Assembly: GCF_004011505.1 (NCBI RefSeq)
Contig: NZ_SAUN01000001.1
Location: 11,249,501-11,313,500, forward strand
DNA from: Nonomuraea polychroma
Lineage (GTDB): Bacteria > Actinomycetota > Actinomycetes > Streptosporangiales > Streptosporangiaceae
Direction: 5' to 3'
DNA length: 64,000 nt
The position numbers were made by a program, and so were the translations under genes. The notes below the pieces were generated by a model. It was not told the origin of the DNA and searched no databases. It saw only the letters and a program-made list of their open reading frames with translations. This document shows, piece after piece, positions 34,694-43,395 of the stretch (the first letter of the stretch is position 1; every line of letters starts with the position of its first letter).

Positions 34694-35722
34694 ATGCGCG
34701 TCATCACCTTTGAAGAACCAGGCCATGTCCGCGTCGGCCTGGAGTCGCCCGCCGAACTCGTTCCGGGCTCCGTACGCGTGAAAACGCTCTACTCCGGAGT
34801 CTCGGCAGGCACCGAACTCACCGCCTATCGCGGAACCAACCCCTACCTCAGCCGAAAGTGGGACACCGAGCGCCGGCTGTTCGTCGAGGGTCAGACGCAT
34901 GCCTACCCGCTGAGCGGCTGGGGCTACCAGGAGGTCGGCGAGGTGGTGGAGGCGGCGGCCGATGTCGCGGATCCCCCCATCGGCGCTCTCGTGTGGGGCA
35001 TCTGGGGCCACCGGGCCGAGGCCGTCGTGCCGGCGGAGAAGCTGCTCGGCCACGTGCTGCCGCCCGGCGCCGATCCGCTGACCGGCGTCTTCGCCCGCGT
35101 GGGCGCCATCGCGCTCAACGCGGTGCACGCCGCCGACGTGCACCTGGGCGACCAGATCGCGATCTTCGGCCAGGGCGTCATCGGGCTGCTCGCCACCCGC
35201 CTGGCCGTGCTCAGCGGCGCCCGGGTGGTTGCCGCCGACGCCATCCCCGACCGGCTCGAGCTGGCCAGGAAGTTCGGCGCCGCCGAGACCTTCGACATCG
35301 CCTCGGGCTCGGTCGCCGAGTTCATGCGCAAGCGCGTCGAGGGCGCCGACACCGTCATCGAGCTGAGCGGCAGCCACCTCGGCCTGCACGAGGCCATCAG
35401 GACCGTGCGCAAGGGCGGCCGGGTCGTGGCCGCCGGGTTCTACCAGGGTGACGGCATCGGGCTGCGGCTGGGCGAGGAGTTCCACCACAACCAGGTCCAG
35501 CTCGTGGCCTCCCAGATCGGCGGTGTCGCCTCGTGGCTGGCACACCGGTGGGACGTCGAGCGCCTGCAGCTCACGTTCATGGAGCTCGTGCACCGGGGCG
35601 AGGTCGACGTCGCCGAGCTCATCAGCCACGTCGTCCCCGTCGACCGGGCCGCCGAGGCCTTCGACCTCATCGACAAGCATCAGTCCGAAGTGCTCCAGCT
35701 CGTCTTCCAATTCGAGGAGTGA
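34694..35722 (+). CDS. Zinc-type MDR dehydrogenase, YcjQ-like (copy 1)
   Basis: Medium-chain dehydrogenase of 342 residues. The usual catalytic CGTD is replaced by SGVSAGTEL (residues 34-42), as in the subfamily holding YcjQ, which oxidizes a sugar hydroxyl at C3. The NAD motif is IFGQGVIGLLATRLA. The block LRLGEEFHHNQVQLVASQI is shared with the paralog at 37696-38799. The ATG at 34694 is chosen; an upstream TTG in frame has no support. It is followed after 3 bases by the isomerase gene. Which sugar it oxidizes is unknown; a role in a 3-keto-glycoside route is inferred. Confidence 0.85.
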   Translation: MRVITFEEPGHVRVGLESPAELVPGSVRVKTLYSGVSAGTELTAYRGTNPYLSRKWDTERRLFVEGQTHAYPLSGWGYQEVGEVVEAAADVADPPIGALVWGIWGHRAEAVVPAEKLLGHVLPPGADPLTGVFARVGAIALNAVHAADVHLGDQIAIFGQGVIGLLATRLAVLSGARVVAADAIPDRLELARKFGAAETFDIASGSVAEFMRKRVEGADTVIELSGSHLGLHEAIRTVRKGGRVVAAGFYQGDGIGLRLGEEFHHNQVQLVASQIGGVASWLAHRWDVERLQLTFMELVHRGEVDVAELISHVVPVDRAAEAFDLIDKHQSEVLQLVFQFEE

Positions 35723-35725
35723 ACA

Positions 35726-36511
35726 GTGAAGCTCGCCGTACAGGAGCAGCTTCTGCCCGGCCGCACGCTGCAGGAGAAGTTCGCGTTCGCGGTCGATGCC
35801 GGGTTCGACGCCATCGAGCTGCGCGGGAAGGGGGATTTCCACTTCGCGGGGCGGCTCACCGAGCTCAAGCGGGCCCTGGCGGACGGCGTGGTCATGCCGA
35901 CGGTCTGCGTGGACATGCCGCACTTCATCGGCGACTTCGACCCGGCCAAGCGCAAGGACGCGATCCAGCAGCTCCGCTCCCAGCTCACGGTGATCGCTGA
36001 GCTCGGCGGCATCGGCGTCATGACGCCGGCCTCGTGGGGGCAGTTCTCCCTGCGGCTGCCGCCGTTCGAGCCGCCGCGCAGTCCCGAGGAGGACCGCGAG
36101 GTGCTGGCTGAGGCGCTGGGCATCCTGGGCGAGCACGCACAGCGCAACGGCGTGCTGATCATGCTGGAGCCGCTCAACCGGTACGAGAACCACATGGTCA
36201 ACACGCTGGCCGACGCGGTCTCCTACTGCGCCATGGACTCGATCAGGGTCGTCGGCGACACGTACCACATGAACATCGAGGAGGACGACCCCTGCCGCGC
36301 GCTGGCCGAGGCCGCCCCCTACATCGCGCACATGCAGATCAGCGAGTCCAACAGGAACCAGCCGGGCACCGGTCACCTCGACTGGGGCGCGCAACTGGCC
36401 ACGCTGGACGCCTTCGGCTATGACGGCTACCTGGCGCTCGAATGCCGCCTGCGCGGCGAGCCGGAAATCGTCCTGCCCCAGACCGCTGCCTTCGTCAGGA
36501 AGTTCCTCTGA
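35726..36511 (+). CDS. Sugar phosphate isomerase/epimerase (TIM barrel), YcjR-like
   Basis: Protein of 261 residues of the xylose-isomerase-like/AP-endonuclease-2 fold. Likely metal ligands are E148 (MLEPLNRYENH), D178 (VGDTYHMN), H202 and E239 (YLALEC). Such enzymes epimerize, isomerize or eliminate at carbons next to a keto group; YcjR in E. coli epimerizes 3-keto-glycosides. It overlaps the GH63-like gene by one base (TGATG) and follows a YcjQ-like dehydrogenase by 3 bases. Confidence 0.88.
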   Translation: MKLAVQEQLLPGRTLQEKFAFAVDAGFDAIELRGKGDFHFAGRLTELKRALADGVVMPTVCVDMPHFIGDFDPAKRKDAIQQLRSQLTVIAELGGIGVMTPASWGQFSLRLPPFEPPRSPEEDREVLAEALGILGEHAQRNGVLIMLEPLNRYENHMVNTLADAVSYCAMDSIRVVGDTYHMNIEEDDPCRALAEAAPYIAHMQISESNRNQPGTGHLDWGAQLATLDAFGYDGYLALECRLRGEPEIVLPQTAAFVRKFL

Positions 36512-37827
36512 TGCTGCGTGACGCCATACGTGTCCTGGTGGCGAACTGGGACGGCAGCTACACGGTTCCCTCCCGCCGGCTCTACCCGCATCAGTGGAGC
36601 TGGGACTCGGCTTTCATCGCGATCGGCCATGCCCGCTGGGCCCCGAGAAGGGCCAGGTCGGAGCTGCTGAGCCTGTTCGGTGCCCAGTGGCGGGACGGGC
36701 GGGTGCCGCACATCGTGTTCAACCCGAAGGTGCCGGACGGCGCATACTTCCCTGGCCCCGATTTCTGGCAGACCCGGGCGCCCTCGGGAACCGCGACCTC
36801 CGGCATCATCCAGCCGCCCGTCCACGCGCTGGCCGCGTGGAAGACGCACCTGGCCGAGCCGGACCCGGCGTTCCTGCGCCGGATCTACCCGCGGCTGGTG
36901 GCCCAGCAGGAGTTCCTGCGTACGGCCAGGCGCTCGCCCGAAGGCCTGATCTCGATCGTGCACCCCTGGGAGTCGGGCATGGACAACAGCCCGGCCTGGG
37001 ACCTGCCGCTCCAGGGTGTGCAGGAACGCCCCACCGGGTTCGTACGCAGGGACATCGACACCGTCAACGCCGAGGAGCGGCCGACCGACCGCGACTACGA
37101 GCGCTACGTGGCGCTGGCCAAGGCTTACCGCGACTCCGGCTACCGCCGGCCTGGCGCGTTCCACATCGAGGACCCGCTGTTCAACACCGCGTACGGCGTG
37201 GCCGAGCAGGCGCTCGCCAAGATCGCGGAGGTGTGCGGCCTCGACCCCGAACCGCACGAGCGCGAGGCGGCCGCCATCTCCGCGGCCATGGTCGAGCACC
37301 TCTACGACGGCGACCTCTTCCAGTCCCGCGACGTGAACACCGGACACCTCATCCACTCGGCCAGTGCCGCCGGGCTGACGCCGCTCATGCTGACCGCACT
37401 GCCGGGCGAGATCGCCGACACGCTGATCGCGACCGCGCTGGACCGATTCGCTTTGAAGGACGGCGTCCTGCCCAGCTTCTCGCCGTCGGCGCCGGAGTTC
37501 GACTCGGTCCGCTACTGGCGGGGCCCGAGCTGGATCAACCTCTGCTGGCTGGTCTGGCAGGGACTCAAGGACCGCCGCCCCGACCTGGCCGGCCCGCTCG
37601 CCGACGGCATGCTCACCATGGTGGCGAGGTCCGGCTTCCGCGAGTACTTCGACCCGTTCACGCTGCGCGGCCACGGCTGCTGGGACTTCAGCTGGTCAGC
37701 CGCCCTCCTCCTCGACGTCGTCGCTGAGCACGGCCTGGATGGTCTGGCGGCGGCCGGTGGAGAGGTCGGCGAGGAACTCGGGGGCCTCGTGAAAGCCGAC
37801 CACGTCAGTGATCAGGTGCCGGCGTAG
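36511..37827 (+). CDS. GH63/MGH1-like glycoside hydrolase
   Basis: Cytoplasmic (alpha/alpha)6-barrel protein of 438 residues. Blocks typical of the GH63/mannosylglycerate-hydrolase-like group: YPHQWSWDSAFIAIGHARW, VHPWESGMDNSPAWD, YWRGPSWINLCWL. The Asp in GMDNSP is a likely catalytic acid. The natural end should lie near FSWSAALLLDVVAEHGL (about 37740); the last 25-30 residues read through the antisense of the convergent dehydrogenase gene, giving a 132-base tail-to-tail overlap. It probably releases glucose or a modified sugar from the glycoside handled by the neighbouring enzymes. Confidence 0.87.
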   Translation: MLRDAIRVLVANWDGSYTVPSRRLYPHQWSWDSAFIAIGHARWAPRRARSELLSLFGAQWRDGRVPHIVFNPKVPDGAYFPGPDFWQTRAPSGTATSGIIQPPVHALAAWKTHLAEPDPAFLRRIYPRLVAQQEFLRTARRSPEGLISIVHPWESGMDNSPAWDLPLQGVQERPTGFVRRDIDTVNAEERPTDRDYERYVALAKAYRDSGYRRPGAFHIEDPLFNTAYGVAEQALAKIAEVCGLDPEPHEREAAAISAAMVEHLYDGDLFQSRDVNTGHLIHSASAAGLTPLMLTALPGEIADTLIATALDRFALKDGVLPSFSPSAPEFDSVRYWRGPSWINLCWLVWQGLKDRRPDLAGPLADGMLTMVARSGFREYFDPFTLRGHGCWDFSWSAALLLDVVAEHGLDGLAAAGGEVGEELGGLVKADHVSDQVPA

Positions 37828-38799
37828 CACTCCGCTGTGCTGCCTGAGCAGGGCGATCGTCTCGTGTGAGAGCCGCTCCCTGTCCCAGGCGTGCGCCAGC
37901 CCGCGCGGCACCCGGCCGATCTGGGCGCAGCGCACCGTCAGCCCGTTGTGGTGGAACTCCTCACCGAGCCGCACCTCCTGCGCGCCCTGCGTGTAGAAGG
38001 CCAGGTCGATCAGTGTGCCCTGCGGGCGCAGCAGCCGCAGGGCGAGCGCCAGCGCCCGAGTCTGGCCGCGGCACTGGAACACCACATCGGCGCCGCGATC
38101 CCCCGGACCGTGCCGCCAGCGGCGCTTCAGCGCCACCGCCGGATCGTCGTCCGCGGCCATCACGTTCATGCCGAGCGCTTCGGCGACCGTGAGCCTGGCC
38201 GGGGTCTCGTCCACGACCACGACCTCGGCCGCGCCGCCTGACCGGGCGAAGCAGGCGGTCAGCAGGCCGACCACGCCCGCGCCCACGATCACCACCCGGC
38301 GGCCGCGCACGCCGTCGCCCAGTTGCTGCACGGCGGGTCCGTGCAGGTCGTGTGCCGCGTGCAGCAGGCCGTTGGCGCAGATCGGGCCCATGTGGGCGAC
38401 GTAGATGCCGAGTAGCGGGTCGAGGTCGTCGGGCAGCTCGACGAACCTGTCCTCCATCGGGTCCGCCACGTACGCCGTGCGGTGCCCGTAGCACATCGCC
38501 ACCATCGCGCCCTCGCACACGGCCCGCGTCCGCGTCTCCACCACGAGGCCGACCTGCATGTAGCCGATGCCGCGCACCGGGTACTCGATCGAGGGAGTGC
38601 CCTCGGTGAACAGGCCGAGCGCCTGGTCCCAGGTCGAGGTCAGATAGGGGTTCGTGCCCTTGATGTAGGTCAGCTCCGTCCCGGCGGAGACGCCGCTGTG
38701 CGTGGTGGCCACCATGAACCCGCCCTCGGGGATGTCCGGCAGCTTCTCCTCGATCAGCGTCACCTGCCCAGGCGCCTCAATGCTGAGCATTTTGCTCAT
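37696..38799 (-). CDS. Zinc-type MDR dehydrogenase, YcjQ-like (copy 2)
   Basis: Protein of 367 residues, paralog of the dehydrogenase at 34694-35722: both have SGVSAGTELT...GTNPYL near the N-terminus and RLGEEFHHN near the C-terminus. The NAD motif is IVGAGVVGLLTACFAR. The cysteine expected at the catalytic zinc site is replaced here as well. Its ATG overlaps the stop of the Gfo/Idh/MocA gene by four bases. Its 3' end overlaps the GH63-like gene by 132 bases. Copy 1 and copy 2 have diverged strongly, so they probably act on different epimers or steps. Confidence 0.85.
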   Translation of the reverse strand: MSKMLSIEAPGQVTLIEEKLPDIPEGGFMVATTHSGVSAGTELTYIKGTNPYLTSTWDQALGLFTEGTPSIEYPVRGIGYMQVGLVVETRTRAVCEGAMVAMCYGHRTAYVADPMEDRFVELPDDLDPLLGIYVAHMGPICANGLLHAAHDLHGPAVQQLGDGVRGRRVVIVGAGVVGLLTACFARSGGAAEVVVVDETPARLTVAEALGMNVMAADDDPAVALKRRWRHGPGDRGADVVFQCRGQTRALALALRLLRPQGTLIDLAFYTQGAQEVRLGEEFHHNGLTVRCAQIGRVPRGLAHAWDRERLSHETIALLRQHSGVLRRHLITDVVGFHEAPEFLADLSTGRRQTIQAVLSDDVEEEGG

Positions 38800-39752
38800 T
38801 CGGCACCCCCGGACTCATCCAGCATCACCGGCCTCCGTTCCGCTGCGGACCGGGCGAGCGCCAGCGCCAGCCGGTGGGTCCGCAGAGCCTCACGGTACGG
38901 CACGCGTACGTCCGCGTCCTTGCCTTGCACGGCGTCGATGAACTCCCGATCCACCCGGACCTTGGCCTGCCCGTCGTCCTCGATCACGCGCTGTCCGTCG
39001 ACCAGCAGCCGCGTCTCGCTCAGCTCCAGCGCGATGCCGTCGGCGCAGACCTCCAGCCCCACCCGGTGCTTCTGGGTGAGCAGGCAGGAGGTGGCCAGCA
39101 GGCCGGCCGCGCCGCCGGCGAAGCGCATCACCGCGGCCGTGGCCCGGTCCACCTCGCCGTCATGGGTGTTGTCCTCGGGGACGGCGTGCACCATCGCGAC
39201 CTCGCCCACCAGGACGCGGGCCAGGTCCAGCACGTGGACCGCCTGCTCGATGATCTGGCCGCCGGACATGCTGCGGTTCAGCCACCAGGCGACCGGGGGG
39301 ATCTTGTCGAGCCAGTGTCCGAGCGCGAGGCGTACCGGGCGGCCGTCGAGCAGCTCGTGGGCCTGCTCGACAATGCCGAGGTAGCGCCAGTGGTGGCCGA
39401 CCGCGGAAGGCAAGGATTTCCGCTCAATTTCGGATGCGATGAATTCTGCGGTTTCGAGGTCGAGTGATAGGGGTTTCTCGACAAAGAGAGGTAGATCACA
39501 CGACAGGACATCACATTCCGGGTTACCGTGCGCAAAAGGAGGAACGCACACGTAAACCGCATCCAGACCGCCGGCACTGAGCAGGTCTGCATGGCCGCCA
39601 TAGGCGGGGGAGCCATGCTTGGAGGCCAGAGCCTCGGCCCTGTGGGGATCTGTGTCGGCGATCCCAGCGATCGTGACATCGGGGAATCCGGACAGGACGT
39701 CTGCGTGGCGAGCGGCGACATTTCCGGCACCTATGATGCCGACGCGGGTCAT
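38796..39752 (-). CDS. Gfo/Idh/MocA-family sugar dehydrogenase, YcjS-like
   Basis: NAD(P)-dependent oxidoreductase of 318 residues. Rossmann motif VGIIGAGNVAARH, the family motif FVEKPLSLD, then VGHHWRY and a C-terminal sheet domain. YcjS, the E. coli relative in an analogous cluster, reduces or oxidizes C3 of glucosides. ATG 39752 is chosen; the open frame continues upstream but the extra residues are not family-like. It is co-transcribed with dehydrogenase copy 2 by an ATGA overlap. The specific sugar is unknown. Confidence 0.88.
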   Translation of the reverse strand: MTRVGIIGAGNVAARHADVLSGFPDVTIAGIADTDPHRAEALASKHGSPAYGGHADLLSAGGLDAVYVCVPPFAHGNPECDVLSCDLPLFVEKPLSLDLETAEFIASEIERKSLPSAVGHHWRYLGIVEQAHELLDGRPVRLALGHWLDKIPPVAWWLNRSMSGGQIIEQAVHVLDLARVLVGEVAMVHAVPEDNTHDGEVDRATAAVMRFAGGAAGLLATSCLLTQKHRVGLEVCADGIALELSETRLLVDGQRVIEDDGQAKVRVDREFIDAVQGKDADVRVPYREALRTHRLALALARSAAERRPVMLDESGGAE

Positions 39753-39860
39753 TGGGGACACAACCTCGCATATGCCACATCTGGTCGCGACCAAACAAAC
39801 ATGTTCAAGCCCGTATAGATCGGGCAGATGTCGTGACCTCATGAGAACGGGGCTGACTGC

Positions 39861-40835
39861 ATGGAGACAGATGTGCGAGCCTTGTCCAGGGTCCAGGAGT
39901 GGTACGGCCCACACTCGAGCACCGCAGCCGAGTGGCCCGTCGACGCCTTAATGCTGGCCAAGGGAACGACCACGGTGAGTGTTGTCCTGCCTGCTCGTGA
40001 CGAGGAGAGCACAGTGGGCGACATCGTCACCGTCATCCGCCGCGACCTCGTGGAGCGCACACCGCTCGTCGACGAGATCCTCGTGGTCGACTCGAACTCC
40101 ACCGACGCGACCGCCGAACGGGCACGCGAGGCGGGGGCGCGCGTCGTCGCGCAGAACGAGGTGCTCGCGAACCTGCCCGAGCTGACCGGCAAGGGCGAAG
40201 CGCTGTGGAAGGGACTGGCCGCATCGAGGGGCGACATCGTCGTCTTCGTGGACGCCGACCTGCGCAGTTTCGGTGCGCACTACATATCCGGCCTGGTGGG
40301 ACCGCTGTTGGTGGACGCCGACACGCATTTCGTCAAGGCCACGTACGAGCGGCCCTACATCGGCGCGGACGGCGTCGCCCAGCAGGGCGGCGGCGGGCGC
40401 GTCACCGAACTGGTGGCCCGGCCGCTGATCAACCTGTTCTGGCCGGAGTTGGCCGGATTCGCCCAGCCGCTCGGCGGTGAGTACGCCGCCCGGCGCGCGG
40501 TGCTCGAACAGGTGCCGTTCGTCACCGAGTACGGCGTGGAGTTCGGGCTCCTCGTCGACCTGCTCCAGCTCGTCGGGCTGGACGCGATGGCGCAGGTGGA
40601 CCTGGGCCGCCGTACGCACAGTCACCAGTCGATGGCCGCGCTCGGCCGGATGGCCGGGCAGATCATGCTCACCGCCTGGTCCCGCCTCGAACGGCAGGGC
40701 CGCGTGATGGCGTCCGAGCCCCCGGCGCACATGATGCTGCAGTTCGGGCTCGACGGCGACGCCGACCTGGTCGATGTGGCCGTGGCCGAGCGACCTCCGC
40801 TCGCCTCCCTCGTACTGAAGGAGGACGTGGCATGA
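39861..40835 (+). CDS. Glucosyl-3-phosphoglycerate synthase-like glycosyltransferase (GT81)
   Basis: GT-A fold glycosyltransferase of 324 residues. The start of the fold is VSVVLPARDEESTVGDIV, the metal motif VDADLRS (D131, D133), and PLGGEYAARRAVLEQVPF later. These match GpgS, which makes glucosyl-3-phosphoglycerate from a nucleotide-glucose and 3-phosphoglycerate, the first step to glucosylglycerate and methylglucose lipopolysaccharide. The next gene overlaps by four bases. No GpgP phosphatase is adjacent. The exact product is inferred. Confidence 0.85.
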   Translation: METDVRALSRVQEWYGPHSSTAAEWPVDALMLAKGTTTVSVVLPARDEESTVGDIVTVIRRDLVERTPLVDEILVVDSNSTDATAERAREAGARVVAQNEVLANLPELTGKGEALWKGLAASRGDIVVFVDADLRSFGAHYISGLVGPLLVDADTHFVKATYERPYIGADGVAQQGGGGRVTELVARPLINLFWPELAGFAQPLGGEYAARRAVLEQVPFVTEYGVEFGLLVDLLQLVGLDAMAQVDLGRRTHSHQSMAALGRMAGQIMLTAWSRLERQGRVMASEPPAHMMLQFGLDGDADLVDVAVAERPPLASLVLKEDVA

Positions 40836-41953
40836 AAGTCCTGATCAACGCGGGGCCGTGGCTCACGGTTCCGCCCCCCGGCTACGGCGGGATCGAGAAC
40901 GTGGTCGCCACACTGGTGCCGGCGCTGCGTGAGCGGGGCGTGCACGTGGTGCTGGCCTCTGTGGGCGCGAGCACGCTCGACGTGGACGAGCTGATCGGCG
41001 TCTACGACAAGGGGCAGTTCACGGAGCTGCAGAAGCCGTACAACCAGGTCATGGGCATCGCGCACGCGCACCAGGCGAGGCTGGTCGCCGAGCTGCGCGC
41101 CCGCGACGACATCGACCTCGTCCACGACCACCTGGAGGTGGTCGGGCCCGCGATCCTGTCCGCTCTGGACGGTCCTCCTGTCCTCCACACCCTCCACTGG
41201 GACCTGCGCAAACATCCGGACTTCTACGGCGCGTTCCCGTCGTCGATCGCGGTCAACGGCGTCTCGGAGTCACAACTCGCCCGCGCCCCCGAGGCCCTGC
41301 GCGCGGCCTCCCTCGGCGCGATCCACCTGGCCACCCCGCTCACCGACCGCGACCTCGGGGCCACACGTGGAGATCATTTCGTGGTCATGGGCCGGATCTG
41401 CCAGCTCAAGGGCCAGCACGTGGCGGCCCGCCTCTGCCAGAAGCTGGGGCTGCCGCTGGTGCTGGCCGGGCCGGTCAGCGGCCGCAACACCCCGGCGGAG
41501 CTGGACGTCGTGGCGCAGAATCCCTACCACCCGCTGTACGGCCATCCGGACGTCCGCTACCACCTGGACCAGGTGTCCCGTTACCTCGACGACGAGCTGG
41601 TCAGGTGGGTCGGCGCGGTGGCCGGCCCGGCCAGGGACTATCTGTACGCCTCGGCGCGGGCCGCGCTCTTCCCCATCCAGTGGGACGAACCCGGTGGCAC
41701 GGCCGTCGTCGAGGCACTCGCGCTCGGGGTACCGCCCATCGGGCTGCGCCGCGGCTGCCTTCCCGAGATCATCGACCACGGCCGCACCGGCTTCCTGGCC
41801 GACACCGAGGAGGAGCTGGCCGAGTGGGTGCTGCGGGTGGACGAGCTGGACCCCGAGGAGTGCCGCGCCGAGGCCCGCCGCCGCTTCTCGCCGTCGGTCA
41901 TGGCCGATCGTTACCTGGAGCTGTACGAGAGGGTCGCGCGAACTGCAGCATGA
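40832..41953 (+). CDS. Glycosyltransferase family 4
   Basis: GT-B fold protein of 373 residues with PPGYGGIENVVATLVPAL at the N-terminus (acceptor side) and FPIQWDEPGGTAVVEALALG (E286, E294) as the EX7E donor site. It uses a nucleotide sugar to glycosylate an unknown acceptor. It starts inside the GpgS-like gene (ATGA), so the two act together, perhaps to extend a glucosylglycerate-type primer. A strong hairpin follows the stop. Confidence 0.88.
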   Translation: MKVLINAGPWLTVPPPGYGGIENVVATLVPALRERGVHVVLASVGASTLDVDELIGVYDKGQFTELQKPYNQVMGIAHAHQARLVAELRARDDIDLVHDHLEVVGPAILSALDGPPVLHTLHWDLRKHPDFYGAFPSSIAVNGVSESQLARAPEALRAASLGAIHLATPLTDRDLGATRGDHFVVMGRICQLKGQHVAARLCQKLGLPLVLAGPVSGRNTPAELDVVAQNPYHPLYGHPDVRYHLDQVSRYLDDELVRWVGAVAGPARDYLYASARAALFPIQWDEPGGTAVVEALALGVPPIGLRRGCLPEIIDHGRTGFLADTEEELAEWVLRVDELDPEECRAEARRRFSPSVMADRYLELYERVARTAA

Positions 41954-41964
41954 GCTCAAGGAGC

Positions 41965-41991
41965 AGGGCCCGGCCGTCAAGGCGGGGCCCT
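41965..41991. terminator. Terminator between GT4 and universal stress protein genes
   Basis: AGGGCCC (41965-41971) and GGGCCCT (41985-41991) form a perfect 7-base stem with a 13-base loop, followed by TTGTCCCTTT. It lies 12 bases after the GT4 stop, between convergent genes, so it may serve both. Confidence 0.6.
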
Positions 41992-42090
41992 TGTCCCTTT
42001 GCGCTGCGTCACCGAAGCCAGTGCCGGGTCAGGGCACAGGCGACTGCGGCCGGGACCATGTCACGGCGCCTGGGCAGTCAGCCGGCGGCT

Positions 42091-42885
42091 TCATGAGAAG
42101 CCCCGGGGCAGGACGGTGACCGGGCAGGGGGAGGCCCGCAACATCTTCATGGCCAGCTCGCCGAGGAACACCCGGTGCGGCTGCGCGTCCTCGCTCGCCG
42201 CGCAGACCAGCAACTCGCCCGGCAGCCACTCGACGTCGGCCATCGCGGCGGCCACGTCATGCCCTTCGGCCACCTCCGACTCCGCCTCGATGCCGGTGCT
42301 CTCCCAGGCCAGCCGCACGGCCAGCGCGAGATCGTCTCTGAGCTTGACCTGATCCTCCGTACGCAGGTCGAACGTGATCAGCCTGAGCGTGACGCCCAGC
42401 CGCAGCGCCGCCTGCGCCATCCGCTCGACCGCCGCGTCACACTGCGGCCGATGCACGTAGGCCAGCGTGAGGCGGCCAGGGCCGTCGGAGGGCGCGTACT
42501 GAGCAGGCGCCACCATGACCGCCTCTGACGACAGGTGGAGGAGGTGGTTGGAGGTGGAGCCGATGGCGATGCGGCCGTGCTGCCCGCCGTCCGTCGAGCC
42601 GACCACGATCAGATCGGCCCTGATCCGGCTGGCCAGCACTGAGAGCCCGCGGCCCGCGCCCCTGCTCTCGTACGTGATGTACTCGGCCGGCGCCGGCCCC
42701 AGCTCCTCGGCCGCGTGCGCGAGGTTGGCCTGCGCCTCGACCGCCAGTCCCGGGCTGCCCGGCGGGTAGATCGTCGCGACCGTGAGCTCGCCGCCGGTGA
42801 CCTGCGTGATCGTGGCGCCAAGGGCCAGGGCCTCCCGCCCGCCCGGGTCGCTGGAATAGCCGACGATCACGTGCTCACCGATCAC
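42091..42885 (-). CDS. Universal stress protein, two tandem Usp domains
   Basis: Protein of 264 residues with two Usp folds: the first from VIVGYSSDPGGREAL to the ATP-type motif VGSTDGGQHGRIAIGSTSNH, the second from RLTLAYVHRPQCDAAV onward. Usp proteins bind nucleotides and help survival under starvation or stress. GTG 42885 is taken as the start since the Usp fold begins right there and AGAGGG precedes it. It diverges from the small protein at 42964. Confidence 0.9.
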   Translation of the reverse strand: MIGEHVIVGYSSDPGGREALALGATITQVTGGELTVATIYPPGSPGLAVEAQANLAHAAEELGPAPAEYITYESRGAGRGLSVLASRIRADLIVVGSTDGGQHGRIAIGSTSNHLLHLSSEAVMVAPAQYAPSDGPGRLTLAYVHRPQCDAAVERMAQAALRLGVTLRLITFDLRTEDQVKLRDDLALAVRLAWESTGIEAESEVAEGHDVAAAMADVEWLPGELLVCAASEDAQPHRVFLGELAMKMLRASPCPVTVLPRGFS

Positions 42886-42963
42886 GAATGCCCTCTTACC
42901 CGCTCTGAGCTGGGAATACGCGGTCTTGATCCGAACGTTGTAAACCTCCGGAGGCGCAAAACA

Positions 42964-43266
42964 GTGAAGATCGCTCTTGACGTCCGCTTCAACGGGGCCC
43001 ATGGCCCGATCACCCTTCATGAAGCGGTTCAGCAGCTCCGTGAGCAGGGTCTGGCGTGCACGGTGGCTGCGGACGTCATCGACCAGAAGGTCATCATTTT
43101 CGCTGACTGCGTGGAGCGCGGTTTCACGCCGCTCCGCAGCGAGATCATGGCGGCGTACTACGTGGCGGAGCGCGACGCCACCACGGAGGCGTTCGACCGG
43201 GGGCTCATCACCCAGGCCGAGCTCGAGAGCAAGCACGCCGCGCTGGTCCGGCAGCTGCTCGCCTGA
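42964..43266 (+). CDS. Hypothetical small protein
   Basis: Protein of 100 residues, starting GTG 42964 with GGAGG about 9 bases upstream. The sequence (KIALDVRFNGAHGPITLHEA and VIDQKVIIFADCVERGF) looks like a compact alpha/beta domain; I do not recognise the family. The C-terminal half is helical and charged. It is divergent from the universal stress protein gene and may share its control region. Confidence 0.65.
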   Translation: MKIALDVRFNGAHGPITLHEAVQQLREQGLACTVAADVIDQKVIIFADCVERGFTPLRSEIMAAYYVAERDATTEAFDRGLITQAELESKHAALVRQLLA

Positions 43267-43395
43267 CCTTCGTCATATTTCGGGGGATCGGCCATCTGAC
43301 CGAGGTATGACCCGACATTCCGCCATTGGGTTGACGTATGTGACGGCTGTTGTCCGTAAGGTCGTGTCCACTACTCGTTCACGGATTGGACACGT

